Source: Arthrobacter sp. SLBN-112
GTDB taxonomy: Bacteria > Actinomycetota > Actinomycetes > Actinomycetales > Micrococcaceae
Direction of reading: 5' to 3'
Assembly (NCBI RefSeq): GCF_006715225.1
Contig: NZ_VFMU01000001.1
Span: 2,170,001-2,234,000 of the forward strand
Length of the DNA: 64,000 nt
A program made the translations under genes and the position numbers. Positions within the stretch are counted from its first letter, which is position 1; each line of letters starts with the position of its first letter. Below, piece by piece: positions 34,416-42,910 of this stretch. Under the pieces are notes generated by a model. The model did not search any database and was not told where the DNA came from. It worked only from the letters and a program-made list of their open reading frames with translations.

Positions 34416-35828
34416 ATGGAACAACAGACAAAGACGTCTGCCCGCGCCCTCGGCGCGGCCCTCAAGCCCAGGCAGCTCACCATGATGGGCCTGGGCAGCG
34501 CCATCGGCGCGGGCCTGTTCATCGGCTCCGGCGCCGGCATCCAGGCCGCTGGCCCGGCGGTGCTGATCTCCTATCTCGTGGCCGGCACGCTCATCATCCT
34601 GGTGATGTGGGCGCTCGGCGAGATGGCTGCCGCCAACCCGGACAGCGGTGCCTTCTCCGTCTACACCGCCAAGGCCTACGGCCCAGTGGCCGGCGCAACC
34701 GTGGGCTGGCTGTGGTGGCTGCAGCTGGTGGTGGTCATCGCGGCCGAGGCGCTGGGTGCGGCGGGCCTGCTGGCCACGATCTTCCCGGCCCTGCCGGTGT
34801 GGCTGATGGCCTTCGTGTTCATCGTGGTGCTCACCGCCGTGAACCTGACCAGTGTGAAGAACTTCGGCGAGTTCGAGTTCTGGTTCGCGCTGCTCAAGGT
34901 GGCGGCGATCGTCGGGTTCCTCCTGGTGGGCGCTGCGCTGCTGTTCGGTTGGCTGCCGGGCGTGCAGTCGCCGGGTCTGTCGAACTTCATGGGTGACGGG
35001 TTCGCGCCCAGCGGTTTTGCCGGGATTGCGACGGCGCTGTTCGTGGTGGCGTTCGCATTCGGCGGCACTGAGATTGTGTCCGTTGCTGCAGCCGAGACCG
35101 CTGAGCCGGCCCGCAGCGTCAAGAAGGCTGTCCGGACGGTGCTGTGGCGGATTTTGGTGTTCTACATCGGCGCGATCTTCGTCATCGCCGCGGTGGTACC
35201 CGTAGGTTCGGCGGGGCTGAAGAGCCCGTTCGCCGCGGTGCTGGACGCCGCCGGCATGCCGGGCGCTGCCACCGCCATCACCCTGGTGGCCGTCGCGGCA
35301 CTGCTGTCCGCCCTCAACGCCAACCTCTACGGTGCTTCCCGGATGGCATTCTCCCTCGCCGAGCGCGGCGAGGCGCCGCGTTGGCTCGCTTCCGTGTCCA
35401 GGGCCCGGGTTCCGGTGGTCGCGGTGCTGGCCAGCGTCGCCTTCGGCGTGATCACTGTGGTGCTGGAGCTGGCGTTCCCTGAAAAGGTCCTTCCCGTCCT
35501 GCTGAATATCGTCGGGTCGACGTGCCTGCTGGTGTGGACCTCCGCGCTCCTGGCCCAGCTCGCGCTGCGCCTCCGCGCCGACCGTGACGGAACCGCGCTT
35601 CCGCTGCGGATGCCCGGGTTCCCGTGGCTCACGTCCCTTGGTCTGGTCATCCTCGCGGCGATCTTCACGGTGGGCTTCATCGGCGAGTATTCCCGGCCGC
35701 AGCTTCTGAGCACCTTCGGGCTCGTGGCACTGCTGGCCGTGGCCAATTGGTTGAACCACCGGAACCGGAAAAACGCGGTCGCTGTTGACGCAACTGCTGA
35801 GGTCAAGTCGCCGGCGCTCGTCGACTAA
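34416..35828 (+). CDS. APC-family amino acid permease
   Basis: 470 residues with twelve hydrophobic helices. The first, MMGLGSAIGAGLFIGSG, is the substrate-binding unwound helix of APC permeases, followed by SYLVAGTLIILVMWALGEMA. The family signature around FGGTEIVSVAAAETAEP is present. It most resembles GABA/aromatic-type permeases. AGAGGAATCTCC directly precedes the ATG. Downstream of the HisC-like gene in the same operon, it probably imports the amino acid that this gene set degrades. Confidence 0.88.
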   Translation: MEQQTKTSARALGAALKPRQLTMMGLGSAIGAGLFIGSGAGIQAAGPAVLISYLVAGTLIILVMWALGEMAAANPDSGAFSVYTAKAYGPVAGATVGWLWWLQLVVVIAAEALGAAGLLATIFPALPVWLMAFVFIVVLTAVNLTSVKNFGEFEFWFALLKVAAIVGFLLVGAALLFGWLPGVQSPGLSNFMGDGFAPSGFAGIATALFVVAFAFGGTEIVSVAAAETAEPARSVKKAVRTVLWRILVFYIGAIFVIAAVVPVGSAGLKSPFAAVLDAAGMPGAATAITLVAVAALLSALNANLYGASRMAFSLAERGEAPRWLASVSRARVPVVAVLASVAFGVITVVLELAFPEKVLPVLLNIVGSTCLLVWTSALLAQLALRLRADRDGTALPLRMPGFPWLTSLGLVILAAIFTVGFIGEYSRPQLLSTFGLVALLAVANWLNHRNRKNAVAVDATAEVKSPALVD

Positions 35829-35868
35829 ATCCAGCGCTTTGAATCCGTTCTGGGTTCGCGTGAACAGA

Positions 35869-35898
35869 GGGCGCGTCCGGCTTCGGCCGGGCGCGCCC
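35869..35898. terminator. intrinsic terminator with UUCG loop
   Basis: 13-bp GC-rich stem (35869-35881 with 35886-35898, one wobble pair) closed by the tetraloop TTCG. It ends the permease operon and can also serve the convergent hydrolase gene. Confidence 0.75.
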
Positions 35899-35996
35899 TT
35901 CGCAATGCCTGGTCGGTTGGCGGTGCAGCGTGAAATACAAATAATCACTTGCTCAGGCCCAGACAGGCCCGCTGGCAGGGATGTTACGGGCAGGCG

Positions 35997-36797
35997 TCAA
36001 CCCCGGCCGAGCGAGTTCAGGAACGCCCCGGCATCCGCCAGGACCCGGTCCGGGCACTCCCACAGGACTAAATGCCCGGCGTCGGGATAGACCTTGAGCT
36101 TGGCGCCCGAAATCCGCGCCGCCAGCAGCTCCCGGTCCCGCTGTGGCAGCAGGTTGTCGTTGCCGCCGCAGATAATCAGCGTGGGCGTCCGGATTGTGCC
36201 CGCATCGGTGGGTGGGGCGGCGGAGGTCAACCCGGCCAGGAGCTTCTTCCAGGCGTGGGCAGGCATGCGGGCGCCGTCGCGCACGCGGTCCTCCAGGTAC
36301 CAGCCGGGAACGGGCTGGTACCTGGGAAACCAGGAGACCGACGCCCGTACCCATTCCTCGTCGATCGGGTCGGCCAGCTGTTCCACCTCGTCGGCCACGG
36401 CCGGCCGGCCCTGCAGGCTCAGCGGTGACCCGACGAGGACCAGCGCGGCCACCCGCCCGGGATGCATCACGGCCAGCTGCTGGGCAACGTAGCCGCCGCT
36501 CGATGAGCCGAGGACGAAAGCCCTCTGCGCCCCTACCGCGTCCAGGATCGCGGCGGCGTCCCCGGCCTGTTCCGCCAGGGAATAGCCCTCTCCCGGTTTG
36601 TCCGCCTGGCCTTGGCCGCGAAGGTCCGGAGCGTAGACCCGGAAGCCGGTCAGCCCCGGCAGCAGGCGGTCGAAGCTGTGGCGGGATTCGCCCCACGCAT
36701 GCAGCAGGAGCAGCGGCTTCGCTTCCTGGTCCCCCTGGACGAGGCACGGCACGGTGATGCCGGTCCGCAGGGACAGGGTCCGGACTTCGGGGTCCAT
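35997..36797 (-). CDS. alpha/beta hydrolase (serine type)
   Basis: 266 residues with the complete triad: nucleophile Ser in GSSSGG, Asp in IICGGNDNL and His in DAGHLVLWE. The oxyanion region is LLHAWGES, preceded by the usual LVQGDQEAKPLLLL strand. The cap region is short (residues ~130-185). Substrate not predictable. ATG 36797 has no ribosome site but follows TACCCT by 6 nt, so the transcript is probably leaderless. The open frame continuing to 36944 is Arg/Pro-rich and not credible. Confidence 0.82.
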   Translation of the reverse strand: MDPEVRTLSLRTGITVPCLVQGDQEAKPLLLLHAWGESRHSFDRLLPGLTGFRVYAPDLRGQGQADKPGEGYSLAEQAGDAAAILDAVGAQRAFVLGSSSGGYVAQQLAVMHPGRVAALVLVGSPLSLQGRPAVADEVEQLADPIDEEWVRASVSWFPRYQPVPGWYLEDRVRDGARMPAHAWKKLLAGLTSAAPPTDAGTIRTPTLIICGGNDNLLPQRDRELLAARISGAKLKVYPDAGHLVLWECPDRVLADAGAFLNSLGRG

Positions 36798-36803
36798 GGC
36801 TTC

Positions 36804-36809
36804 AGGGTA
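36804..36809 (-). promoter_or_regulatory. -10 box of leaderless hydrolase gene
   Basis: TACCCT on the minus strand, 6 nt before ATG 36797, with no Shine-Dalgarno between. Confidence 0.35.
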
Positions 36810-36894
36810 CGCCGGAGCGGTTGGCGCGGCACCGGCCGCCGTTGGCACGGGCACAGGGGAAGTACGACGGCGGCGCGCAGCGTTCCGGGCAGCC

Positions 36895-36993
36895 TCACCA
36901 CGAGACAGTTCCGGCGGCCCCGTCCACCGTGACGCCCTGGCCATCGCTCAGCCGCGTGGTGGCATCCGCAACCCCCACTACTGCAGGCCAGCT
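36895..36993 (-). pseudogene. C-terminal remnant of a PEP-utilising enzyme
   Basis: The minus-strand frame reads WPAVVGVADATTRLS then DGQGVTVDGAAGTVSW before a stop. This is the standard C-terminal end of the swivelling phosphohistidine domain (compare IPAVLGTGVATQRL and VTVDGDAGTV in the intact gene at 4981). Nothing of the upstream domains is present, so it is a fragment left by deletion. Confidence 0.5.
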
Positions 36994-37063
36994 GGCGGAG
37001 ATCAACAACCATGCCCGTACCGGCATCGTCGTGCTCCGGATCTTCCGTGGCCATGGCCTGCTC

Positions 37064-37381
37064 CTAGCCGTTGACCGCACCGTCTCCGGTGTCCTCCCAC
37101 AGAACATCCAGATTGTGGAAGATCACGGGTCCGTCGCAGAGTGCCGCCATCCTGGCAGCGAACTCCGACGTTTCGGGCCGGCCGGAATTCTCCATCGCCG
37201 AATCGAAGGAATCGAAGTCGACGATGGTGAAGTAGTGTCCCGGGTGGTCCCTGTCCGAGGTGGCAAGAATGCGGCGGAACGTGGGAGCGGTGCTGCCCTC
37301 GGTTCTGGAGGGTTGGCCCAGCTCCTCGATCTCCTTAATGCGGGAAGACTTGAATTCGATGATCTGCACAAACCCGGCCAT
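37064..37381 (-). CDS. small dimeric alpha/beta-barrel-like protein
   Basis: 105 residues. The beta-alpha-beta pattern begins MAGFVQIIEFKSSRIKEIEEL, with HYFTIVDFDSFDSAMENS in the middle, as in antibiotic-biosynthesis-monooxygenase-like folds. It ends in VIFHNLDVLWED. A strong ribosome site (GAGGAG, 5 nt spacing) fixes the start at 37381. Such proteins bind small ligands or modify them; no specific function can be assigned. Confidence 0.7.
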   Translation of the reverse strand: MAGFVQIIEFKSSRIKEIEELGQPSRTEGSTAPTFRRILATSDRDHPGHYFTIVDFDSFDSAMENSGRPETSEFAARMAALCDGPVIFHNLDVLWEDTGDGAVNG

Positions 37382-37751
37382 GACGGCTCCTCGACGGCGG
37401 TGGACGCTGATGCGGATCAGGCTAGTGCAGGTGCCGGGCGGCGCACAGGGGAGAACTGCCCTACTCGTGCGGCTGTACGTCCGCAACCACGCTGCCATGT
37501 GCTGGATGTCCTGGTCCTCGGAATCTCCTTACGACCCTCGCTTCAGCGCCTCTCAAAAGTTGTGTTCAAGGATTTGATCAATGTTTCGTTCATTTCATTC
37601 TTCAACAGCGGCCGGTTCCCGGTAGTACTGTTCCTACTTTATTGGGCAAATCCTATGCCGGTCTTGAGGCAACATTGGATAACGACTTAGCCGAACGCGC
37701 CTCATAAGTTTCCTGTAATCTTTTGGAGTTGTCCCCTCATAAGGAGTTGTT
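37382..37751. other. 370-bp gap without a supported gene
   Basis: The second half is distinctly AT-richer than the surroundings (runs such as TTTCGTTCATTTCATTC). No gene is supported. It contains the promoter and the ribosome site AAGGAG (37741-37746) of the next gene. Confidence 0.45.
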
Positions 37752-38057
37752 TTGGAATTTAAGCGATCTGCTGGCATCTTTGGACTCGGGTTCGCCCTGT
37801 CGTTGATCGGGTATGTACTCGGTACCATTTTTGCCTTTTCTGCGGCTTCTCAGACGTCAAGGTACTACTCCAGTTCTGCAGGTGCACTGGCCGTAGTGGC
37901 GGCCATTTTCTTTCTGGCCGCTCTCATCGGATCGATCATGATGGTGGTCGGGTTACACCGCGCCATGGTAAAGATTGACGCTCTGGCCGTCTCGTCCGTT
38001 GTTTCCGCTACCGTGGCTCCGGCTGCTGCGCCGGTTGGAACCAGCCAACCGTCCTAG
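37752..38057 (+). CDS. small two-helix membrane protein
   Basis: 101 residues with two helices (IFGLGFALSLIGYVLGTIF; VVAAIFFLAALIGSIMMVVGL) separated by a Ser-rich loop, and an Ala/Pro tail. The start is TTG, with AAGGAG 5 nt upstream. It is moderately AT-rich compared with its neighbours. Family unknown. Confidence 0.65.
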   Translation: MEFKRSAGIFGLGFALSLIGYVLGTIFAFSAASQTSRYYSSSAGALAVVAAIFFLAALIGSIMMVVGLHRAMVKIDALAVSSVVSATVAPAAAPVGTSQPS

Positions 38058-38493
38058 TCCAACACCATGGCCAGGGTGTCCAGGGCGCGGGCGTTGGATC
38101 GTTCGGGGAATGCGGCAACGGTGGGGGCGGCGCCGTGACCTTGGAGTCTTGCTTGTTCCCGCTCAGTCCACAGTGCTGCTCGTTCAAACGACTACGAAAA
38201 CAATCGACCGTTGCCGCGAAAAGCGAAGAAGGGTCCGAATATGTTCCGCGTGACGCTTCTGGGAAAACTGCGCAAATCTTGAGCAAACACTAGCGCTTTA
38301 CTGCGTAATAAATGTTGGAGAAGTATTGAACTTGCAATTCTTAGACACCCCGGTGCCTTCGGCTTCCTTTTACGGTTATAGTTCTTCTTGGGGGGACGCT
38401 GTCACCTGTTTGACGCAGGGCTATATCTGAGTGATACCGCGAGAAGACAAGCCACCCAGGGTAATTAGCCAACAATTTAGACGGGGAACTGCA
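38058..38493. other. 436-bp gap without a supported gene
   Basis: No recognisable coding remnant. The AT content rises towards 38290-38400. The ribosome site GGGGAA of the next gene is at its end. The large separation from the previous gene suggests independent promoters. Confidence 0.45.
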
Positions 38494-39090
38494 GTGACAG
38501 ATAAAACAACATTGACCGAGGCCAAGCGCGATGGCAAAGCCCAAGCTGCAGCCGATAAGGCGTACCGTAAGGCGACTCGCCCCTGGTTCAAGAAAAAGCG
38601 CTTCATAATCCCGCTGATCATTGTGGTGATAGCGATCGTTTCGTCGATGGCGAATGGCGGCAAGAGCAATTCTTCAGCTACTGCCACACCTGCTACCGAC
38701 GCATCAGCCACATCTGCTGCGGCGCCCGCAGCAGCACCTGCGGCGGCGGCCGCTCCTGCTAAACCGGCTGCTGAAGTAGTGCAGGTCGAAGCTGGTCAGC
38801 TGCTGGCGGATTTTAAGGGCAATGAGGCCGCCGCCGACGCGAAGTACAAGGGAAAAGTTCTGCAGGTCACTGGCTTCGTCAATAAAGTCGACACCGAGTT
38901 CCTTGATAAGGATCAGTACATCGTGCGGGTAGACAACGGCGACAAGTACAACTTCCTGCACGTCAACTGCAATGACCTTGCAGCAGCACGGGCAGCAACC
39001 ATTGTGCCCGGAAGTGCGATCACGGTGCGGGGCAGCTTCCAGGACGGCGGGGACCTTGGCGTCGAGCTGAAAGCTTGCGAAGTTCTCTAA
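38494..39090 (+). CDS. membrane-anchored OB-fold (tRNA_anti-like) protein
   Basis: 198 residues. A short basic cytoplasmic tail ends in RPWFKKKR, followed by one membrane helix (FIIPLIIVVIAIVSSMA) and an Ala/Pro-rich linker of ~45 residues. The external domain of ~90 residues runs LADFKGNEAAADAKYKGK, then VLQVTGFVNKVD to ITVRGSFQDGGDLG, which is the pattern of the tRNA_anti-like OB-fold family. That fold is found in many surface proteins and need not bind nucleic acid. The GTG start has GGGGAA upstream. Confidence 0.75.
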   Translation: MTDKTTLTEAKRDGKAQAAADKAYRKATRPWFKKKRFIIPLIIVVIAIVSSMANGGKSNSSATATPATDASATSAAAPAAAPAAAAAPAKPAAEVVQVEAGQLLADFKGNEAAADAKYKGKVLQVTGFVNKVDTEFLDKDQYIVRVDNGDKYNFLHVNCNDLAAARAATIVPGSAITVRGSFQDGGDLGVELKACEVL

Positions 39091-39111
39091 CCAGACTCAT
39101 CGATTCTCGGC

Positions 39112-39150
39112 GGTCCAACTCTGTGCCTCAGTAAGGCACAGAGTTGGACC
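39112..39150 (+). terminator. strong intrinsic terminator
   Basis: A perfect 16-bp stem (GGTCCAACTCTGTGCC at 39112-39127, complement at 39135-39150) with a 7-nt loop, followed by GTTCTAGTT, just downstream of the OB-fold gene. Confidence 0.8.
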
Positions 39151-39224
39151 GTTCTAGTTAATGGCATTGGCAATAGCCTTCCGTGAAATCGCACATGGGT
39201 TCGTCACGGTCACACTGGCAATCA

Positions 39225-39367
39225 GCATTAGCAATGGTGGGACGAGTCTTGCGTTCGCGGGCATGGCCGTCCTGGCGGCGGCCAATTGGCTGTATCACGG
39301 GGGTGGAAAGGTTTCGAGCCGGGTTGAAGCAGGCGACGAGGCGAAGCCCCTCGTGTTTGTCGACTGA
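39225..39367 (+). pseudogene. C-terminal remnant of an APC permease
   Basis: The frame reads LAFAGMAVLAAANWLYH and ends in an acidic tail EAKPLVFVD before TGA. The intact permease at 34416-35828 ends LVALLAVANWLNH with a tail ending KSPALVD, so this looks like the last helix and tail of a related gene. It lies just behind a terminator and has no ribosome site. Confidence 0.4.
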
Positions 39368-39504
39368 ACCAGGTGCTGCGAACTCCTCTTCTGGTCTGCA
39401 GCGAAAGCGTCCGGTCAGCAGTGGGAAAAACGACAACGTCGGCCCATGTTGCGGCCATATTCGGATGACCATACGCTGAGCAGACCCCAGTGTAGGGGAG
39501 CGGA

Positions 39505-40308
39505 GTGACCAATTCCGAGGGCTGCCCCCGCTGCCCATCTGTAGCGTATAACCACAGGCTGCCGATAAGCACTCGCAAGGATCGGTGCAATGTGGATGTT
39601 GACGTCCTGAAAGCTATTGAGGTTTCCCACCTCCACGGGGTCGCGCCCGATAGTCTGCGCAAGCTGCTCTCGGAGGCCCAGCGCAAAGATCTCCCGGCCC
39701 GAACGGTAATGCACCGCGAAGCCGATGCGAATCCGCACCTGGAAATGATCGTGTCTGGTGTAGTCAGAGTCTTTGTCAGAGCTCCGGACGGACGCACCAT
39801 GACCATCCGCTACTGCCGGTCAGGATCCCTCCTCGGCGCAGCATCGCTGTTTGCCTCGGATTTCTCCTTACCTGCTTCCCTCCAGACGCTGACAGCGACG
39901 AAGTTGTTGAGCCTGTCGCCGGGCAGCGTACGCCGAATGGTAAATGAGGATCCGAAGGTCGCGGTTGCGCTTCTTGAAGAACTCAGCGAACGGGTCCTGA
40001 CTTTCATCTACGAGATTCCCGACAGCGCCTTCGCCAGCGTCCGGCAACGGATGGCCCGGCATTTGCTCGATTTGGCCTCGGAAGTGGCCCATGAGCAAGT
40101 CCGGGAGGGCCCGGAGCTTGATACCGAGCTCGTGGTCAAGGCATCGCAGAGTGAACTCGCGGAGGCGGTGGGGACTGCACGGGAAGTTGTGGTGAGGATT
40201 CTGCGTGAGCTGCGGCAGGAAGGCATTGTTCACACCGGCCGGGCCGGCATGGTCATTTTGGACCCGGCGCGGCTGGTCCAGGAGACGCGGTGGAATATAG
40301 GTTCCTGA
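39505..40308 (+). CDS. Crp/Fnr-family regulator
   Basis: 267 residues. An N-terminal extension of ~45 residues has cysteines in GCPRCPS. The cyclic-nucleotide-fold domain has GVVRVFVRAPDGRTM and YCRSGSLLGAASLF, followed by the dimerisation helix VAVALLEELSERVLTF and the Crp-type winged helix (KASQSELAEAVGTAREVVVRILREL). The Arg/Ser residues that bind cAMP in Crp are not preserved, so the effector is unknown. GTG 39505 has GGGGAGCGGA upstream. The oxidoreductase gene follows after 61 bp, a likely target. Confidence 0.85.
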   Translation: MTNSEGCPRCPSVAYNHRLPISTRKDRCNVDVDVLKAIEVSHLHGVAPDSLRKLLSEAQRKDLPARTVMHREADANPHLEMIVSGVVRVFVRAPDGRTMTIRYCRSGSLLGAASLFASDFSLPASLQTLTATKLLSLSPGSVRRMVNEDPKVAVALLEELSERVLTFIYEIPDSAFASVRQRMARHLLDLASEVAHEQVREGPELDTELVVKASQSELAEAVGTAREVVVRILRELRQEGIVHTGRAGMVILDPARLVQETRWNIGS

Positions 40309-40369
40309 CAGGCCCACCCATCCCGGCTCACACTGGAGCTCCCAGAGGATCGATTAAGGCAGGCGCGTC

Positions 40370-41578
40370 ATGGTCATTGATTGTGTGGTGGTTGGAGCTG
40401 GCCCCGCAGGGCTCGCCGCTAGCTCCTCGCTATCGGGACTCGGCATCGAGCATGTCGTTCTGGAGCGGGCTCGGCCAGGCGAAACGTGGCGGACCCAGCG
40501 CTGGGATTCGCTTCATATCAACAACCCAGCATTCATGAACACGATGCTGGGGGCCCAGGACCCGGACACGTACCTGACCCGGCAGGAAGTGGTTCAGCGT
40601 CTGGAAGAGCTGGCTTCGAGAGCGCCGATGCTGACGGGCATCGACGTCGTCGGGCTGGCCCGGCTTGACGATCGATGGCTCCTGCGGACAAGTGAGGGCC
40701 AACTTCAAGCCCGCAGCATCGTGGTTGCAACCGGCGGTGAGAACGTACCACGTGTGCCTGCCCTGGCAGGACGGCTGCCAGATCGAATCATGCAACGCCA
40801 TGCCGCAACATATAGGAAGCCCAGCGATCTGCCCGAAGGGGCGGTACTGGTTGTCGGCAGCGCACAGTCCGGGACCCAGATCACTGAAGACTTGCTGGCG
40901 GCAGGCAGGCGTGTCTGGCTGGCAACCTGCCCGGTCGGTCGCGCATCGGCAAGGTATCGCGGAAGAGACACTCTTCGGTGGTTGGACGAGACGGGCTTCT
41001 TTGAGGACCGCCCCGAGGACCTGCCAGACCCTGGATTGGTCCGGGCCGTACCGGCTTTGCGGGCGCCGCACGGACACGACATCAGCCTGCAGCTGCTGGC
41101 CAAGGCTGGAGCAACACTCACCGGCCGACTCGTAGCAGTCCAAGGTGACACCCTCGCTTTCGACGACAGCACCGCAGCCAACATTGCCTATGGAGACCGT
41201 TCCGCAGCGAACATTCGAAGCATGATCGATGCACATATTCAAGCTCACGGGCTTGAAGCACCAGCGGCCGAACCGGACCCAGGGGAACCGGCGATTGAGA
41301 TGGATCCGCCCCGACAACTTCGCCTTCAAAGCGCGGGGATAGGCAGTGTCATTTGGTGCACTGGCTACACGGGAGCATTCCAGTGGCTTGGGGAAGGTTT
41401 TACAGATGCCGCGGGGGCGCCGTTGCGTCAAGGAGCAGCTTCGCCTGCACCGGGTATCTGGTTTATCGGCCTACGGTGGCTTATACGCCGCAGCTCAGGG
41501 AACTTTGTAGGTTTCCCCAGAGACGCCGAAGTCATCGCCAACTCTATTCGAAGCTTTCTGGCGGCCAAGGTTCCCTGA
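40370..41578 (+). CDS. FAD/NAD(P)-dependent flavoprotein monooxygenase-like
   Basis: 402 residues. The N-terminal FAD Rossmann motif is VVVGAGPAGLAAS with Glu in VVLERARPGETW. A second nucleotide motif is VLVVGSAQSGTQITEDL near residue 162, typical of the CzcO/YdhS-type group that includes FAD-dependent monooxygenases. IWCTGYTGAF near the end is the conserved ATG-like segment. It follows the Crp/Fnr gene on the same strand. Substrate unknown. Confidence 0.8.
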   Translation: MVIDCVVVGAGPAGLAASSSLSGLGIEHVVLERARPGETWRTQRWDSLHINNPAFMNTMLGAQDPDTYLTRQEVVQRLEELASRAPMLTGIDVVGLARLDDRWLLRTSEGQLQARSIVVATGGENVPRVPALAGRLPDRIMQRHAATYRKPSDLPEGAVLVVGSAQSGTQITEDLLAAGRRVWLATCPVGRASARYRGRDTLRWLDETGFFEDRPEDLPDPGLVRAVPALRAPHGHDISLQLLAKAGATLTGRLVAVQGDTLAFDDSTAANIAYGDRSAANIRSMIDAHIQAHGLEAPAAEPDPGEPAIEMDPPRQLRLQSAGIGSVIWCTGYTGAFQWLGEGFTDAAGAPLRQGAASPAPGIWFIGLRWLIRRSSGNFVGFPRDAEVIANSIRSFLAAKVP

Positions 41579-42039
41579 GCGGGGATGGCCGCCACGGTGG
41601 CGGCTTAAGTTTTATCAGCCTGCGTCAGTCCCATGAACATCGTCCGGTGCAGGGTATCGACGTGCTTCCGGGCGACCTCCACCGCTTCCTCAACGTCACA
41701 GCTGCTCCAGCTGGCCGCCATCAAGGCGGCAGGGCTGAAGGTGGTGGAACGGCCGGACACCAAGCCAACGCATCCGAAGGCATGTGACCCCGACGGTCCT
41801 CTGTTCGAGGCGCGCGCGGCCGAGGTCACGTCCCTGTGGCGGCTTGTTCCCGATGGTCGTATGTCCTCACGGTCTGCTAGCCGGGCCGTCCTCGGGTTTT
41901 CGGAGCCGGTCGGGTCGACTCCTGAGGAGTGTAAGTACAGAGATCGGTCTTCCGTTGCGGCCCAGGCTGCAGCAGACAAGTAAGCCGGAGCGGGACATAA
42001 CCTGGACACCTTTGAAGGTGAATCCACGGCATTCCCCGT
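41579..42039. other. 461-bp gap with uncertain open frames
   Basis: Overlapping open frames exist on both strands (41633-41983 forward, 41605-42027 reverse). Neither has a good ribosome site or a recognisable domain. The reverse frame is Ser/Arg-rich as expected of a shadow. The forward segment AAIKAAGLKVVERPDTKP looks protein-like and could be a gene remnant. Confidence 0.4.
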
Positions 42040-42888
42040 TTAGAGTTCGTTGTTGTGTTCTTCCTGCAGTAGCTTGGCGAAGTCGGAGGCGTGGGTTGCG
42101 GGCCACCAGTGGCCGGCTTCCACTTTCGTCACAGTGAGCCTGGACACCCAATTGCCCAGACCGTCTGTCAGGCTCGGGGAGACGAACCGGTCCATTACCG
42201 GGACAATCACCCGGACAGGAATCGATACCTGAAGCGGTGGCTGGCGTTTGGCTTGGAAGTTTGCCCGGTAGAGAGCAAGCCCGCGGATGGCGTTGTCGCC
42301 TACCGTGCGTCTGGTGGCCCGCTCATAGGAGCCGGTGAGGAAGAAACGCCAAAGCGCTTCGGGCAGCATGGGTATCTGGAAGACTGCTACGTACCAGCTG
42401 CGCAAGAGTTGTCCCAACAGCTGTGCCCAGCCGCGCGGGTGCCGCAGCCGTTGCCGCATCCACCAGGAAAAGTGTCCAAGGTCCGGCCCGGAGACGCTCG
42501 TGAAGCGGTTGATCCTTCCGTCGGCACGAGGGTCCTGGACTGCTGCCCATGCCTGGATGGACCCCCAGTCGTGGCCCACGAGGTGAACGGGCGAGGCATG
42601 CGTGGCCGCCAGCACGGCATACAGATCATCCACCAGGGCCGGCAGCACAAAGCTCCCCGGCTTGTCGGTGACAGATGATGATCCGGCGTTGCGGGTGTCA
42701 TAAGCGATGATGTGGAATGTTTCCGCGAGTTCGCGGATGAGCTGAAGGTATACACGGTGGTCGTCCGGGTAGCCGTGAACCAGGAGCAGCGTAGGGGTAT
42801 CGGCTGCCGGGTCCTGGCCGTATTCAAAGACCGCTAGTTCCGCACCCTCGGAGGCGACTATCCGCTGCCTTTCGTTCCAGCTGCTCAT
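42040..42888 (-). CDS. alpha/beta hydrolase with Asp nucleophile (epoxide-hydrolase/dehalogenase type)
   Basis: 282 residues. The nucleophile elbow is VGHDWGS, with Asp in place of Ser, the mark of epoxide hydrolases and haloalkane dehalogenases. LLVHGYPDDH supplies the oxyanion HG-P motif, PVMDRFV the acid and EAGHWWP the catalytic His. The cap domain spans about residues 130-215. ATG 42888 follows TAGGCT by 6 nt without a ribosome site, so a leaderless mRNA is likely. Substrate unknown. Confidence 0.85.
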   Translation of the reverse strand: MSSWNERQRIVASEGAELAVFEYGQDPAADTPTLLLVHGYPDDHRVYLQLIRELAETFHIIAYDTRNAGSSSVTDKPGSFVLPALVDDLYAVLAATHASPVHLVGHDWGSIQAWAAVQDPRADGRINRFTSVSGPDLGHFSWWMRQRLRHPRGWAQLLGQLLRSWYVAVFQIPMLPEALWRFFLTGSYERATRRTVGDNAIRGLALYRANFQAKRQPPLQVSIPVRVIVPVMDRFVSPSLTDGLGNWVSRLTVTKVEAGHWWPATHASDFAKLLQEEHNNEL

Positions 42889-42894
42889 CGGCAA

Positions 42895-42900
42895 AGCCTA
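42895..42900 (-). promoter_or_regulatory. -10 box of leaderless hydrolase gene
   Basis: TAGGCT on the minus strand, 6 nt before ATG 42888, no Shine-Dalgarno between. Confidence 0.4.
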
Positions 42901-42910
42901 TAGCTTCAAC

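Noticed and set aside
33233..34540. 435-codon open frame on the minus strand
   Set aside because: Antisense to the HisC-like aminotransferase, which shows all catalytic motifs.
34365..35948. 527-codon open frame on the minus strand
   Set aside because: Antisense to the APC permease; composition (Arg, His, Gln, Gly) is not protein-like.
41605..42027. 140-codon minus-strand frame
   Set aside because: Ser/Arg-rich, no ribosome site, no recognised domain, and overlapped by an equally plausible forward frame.
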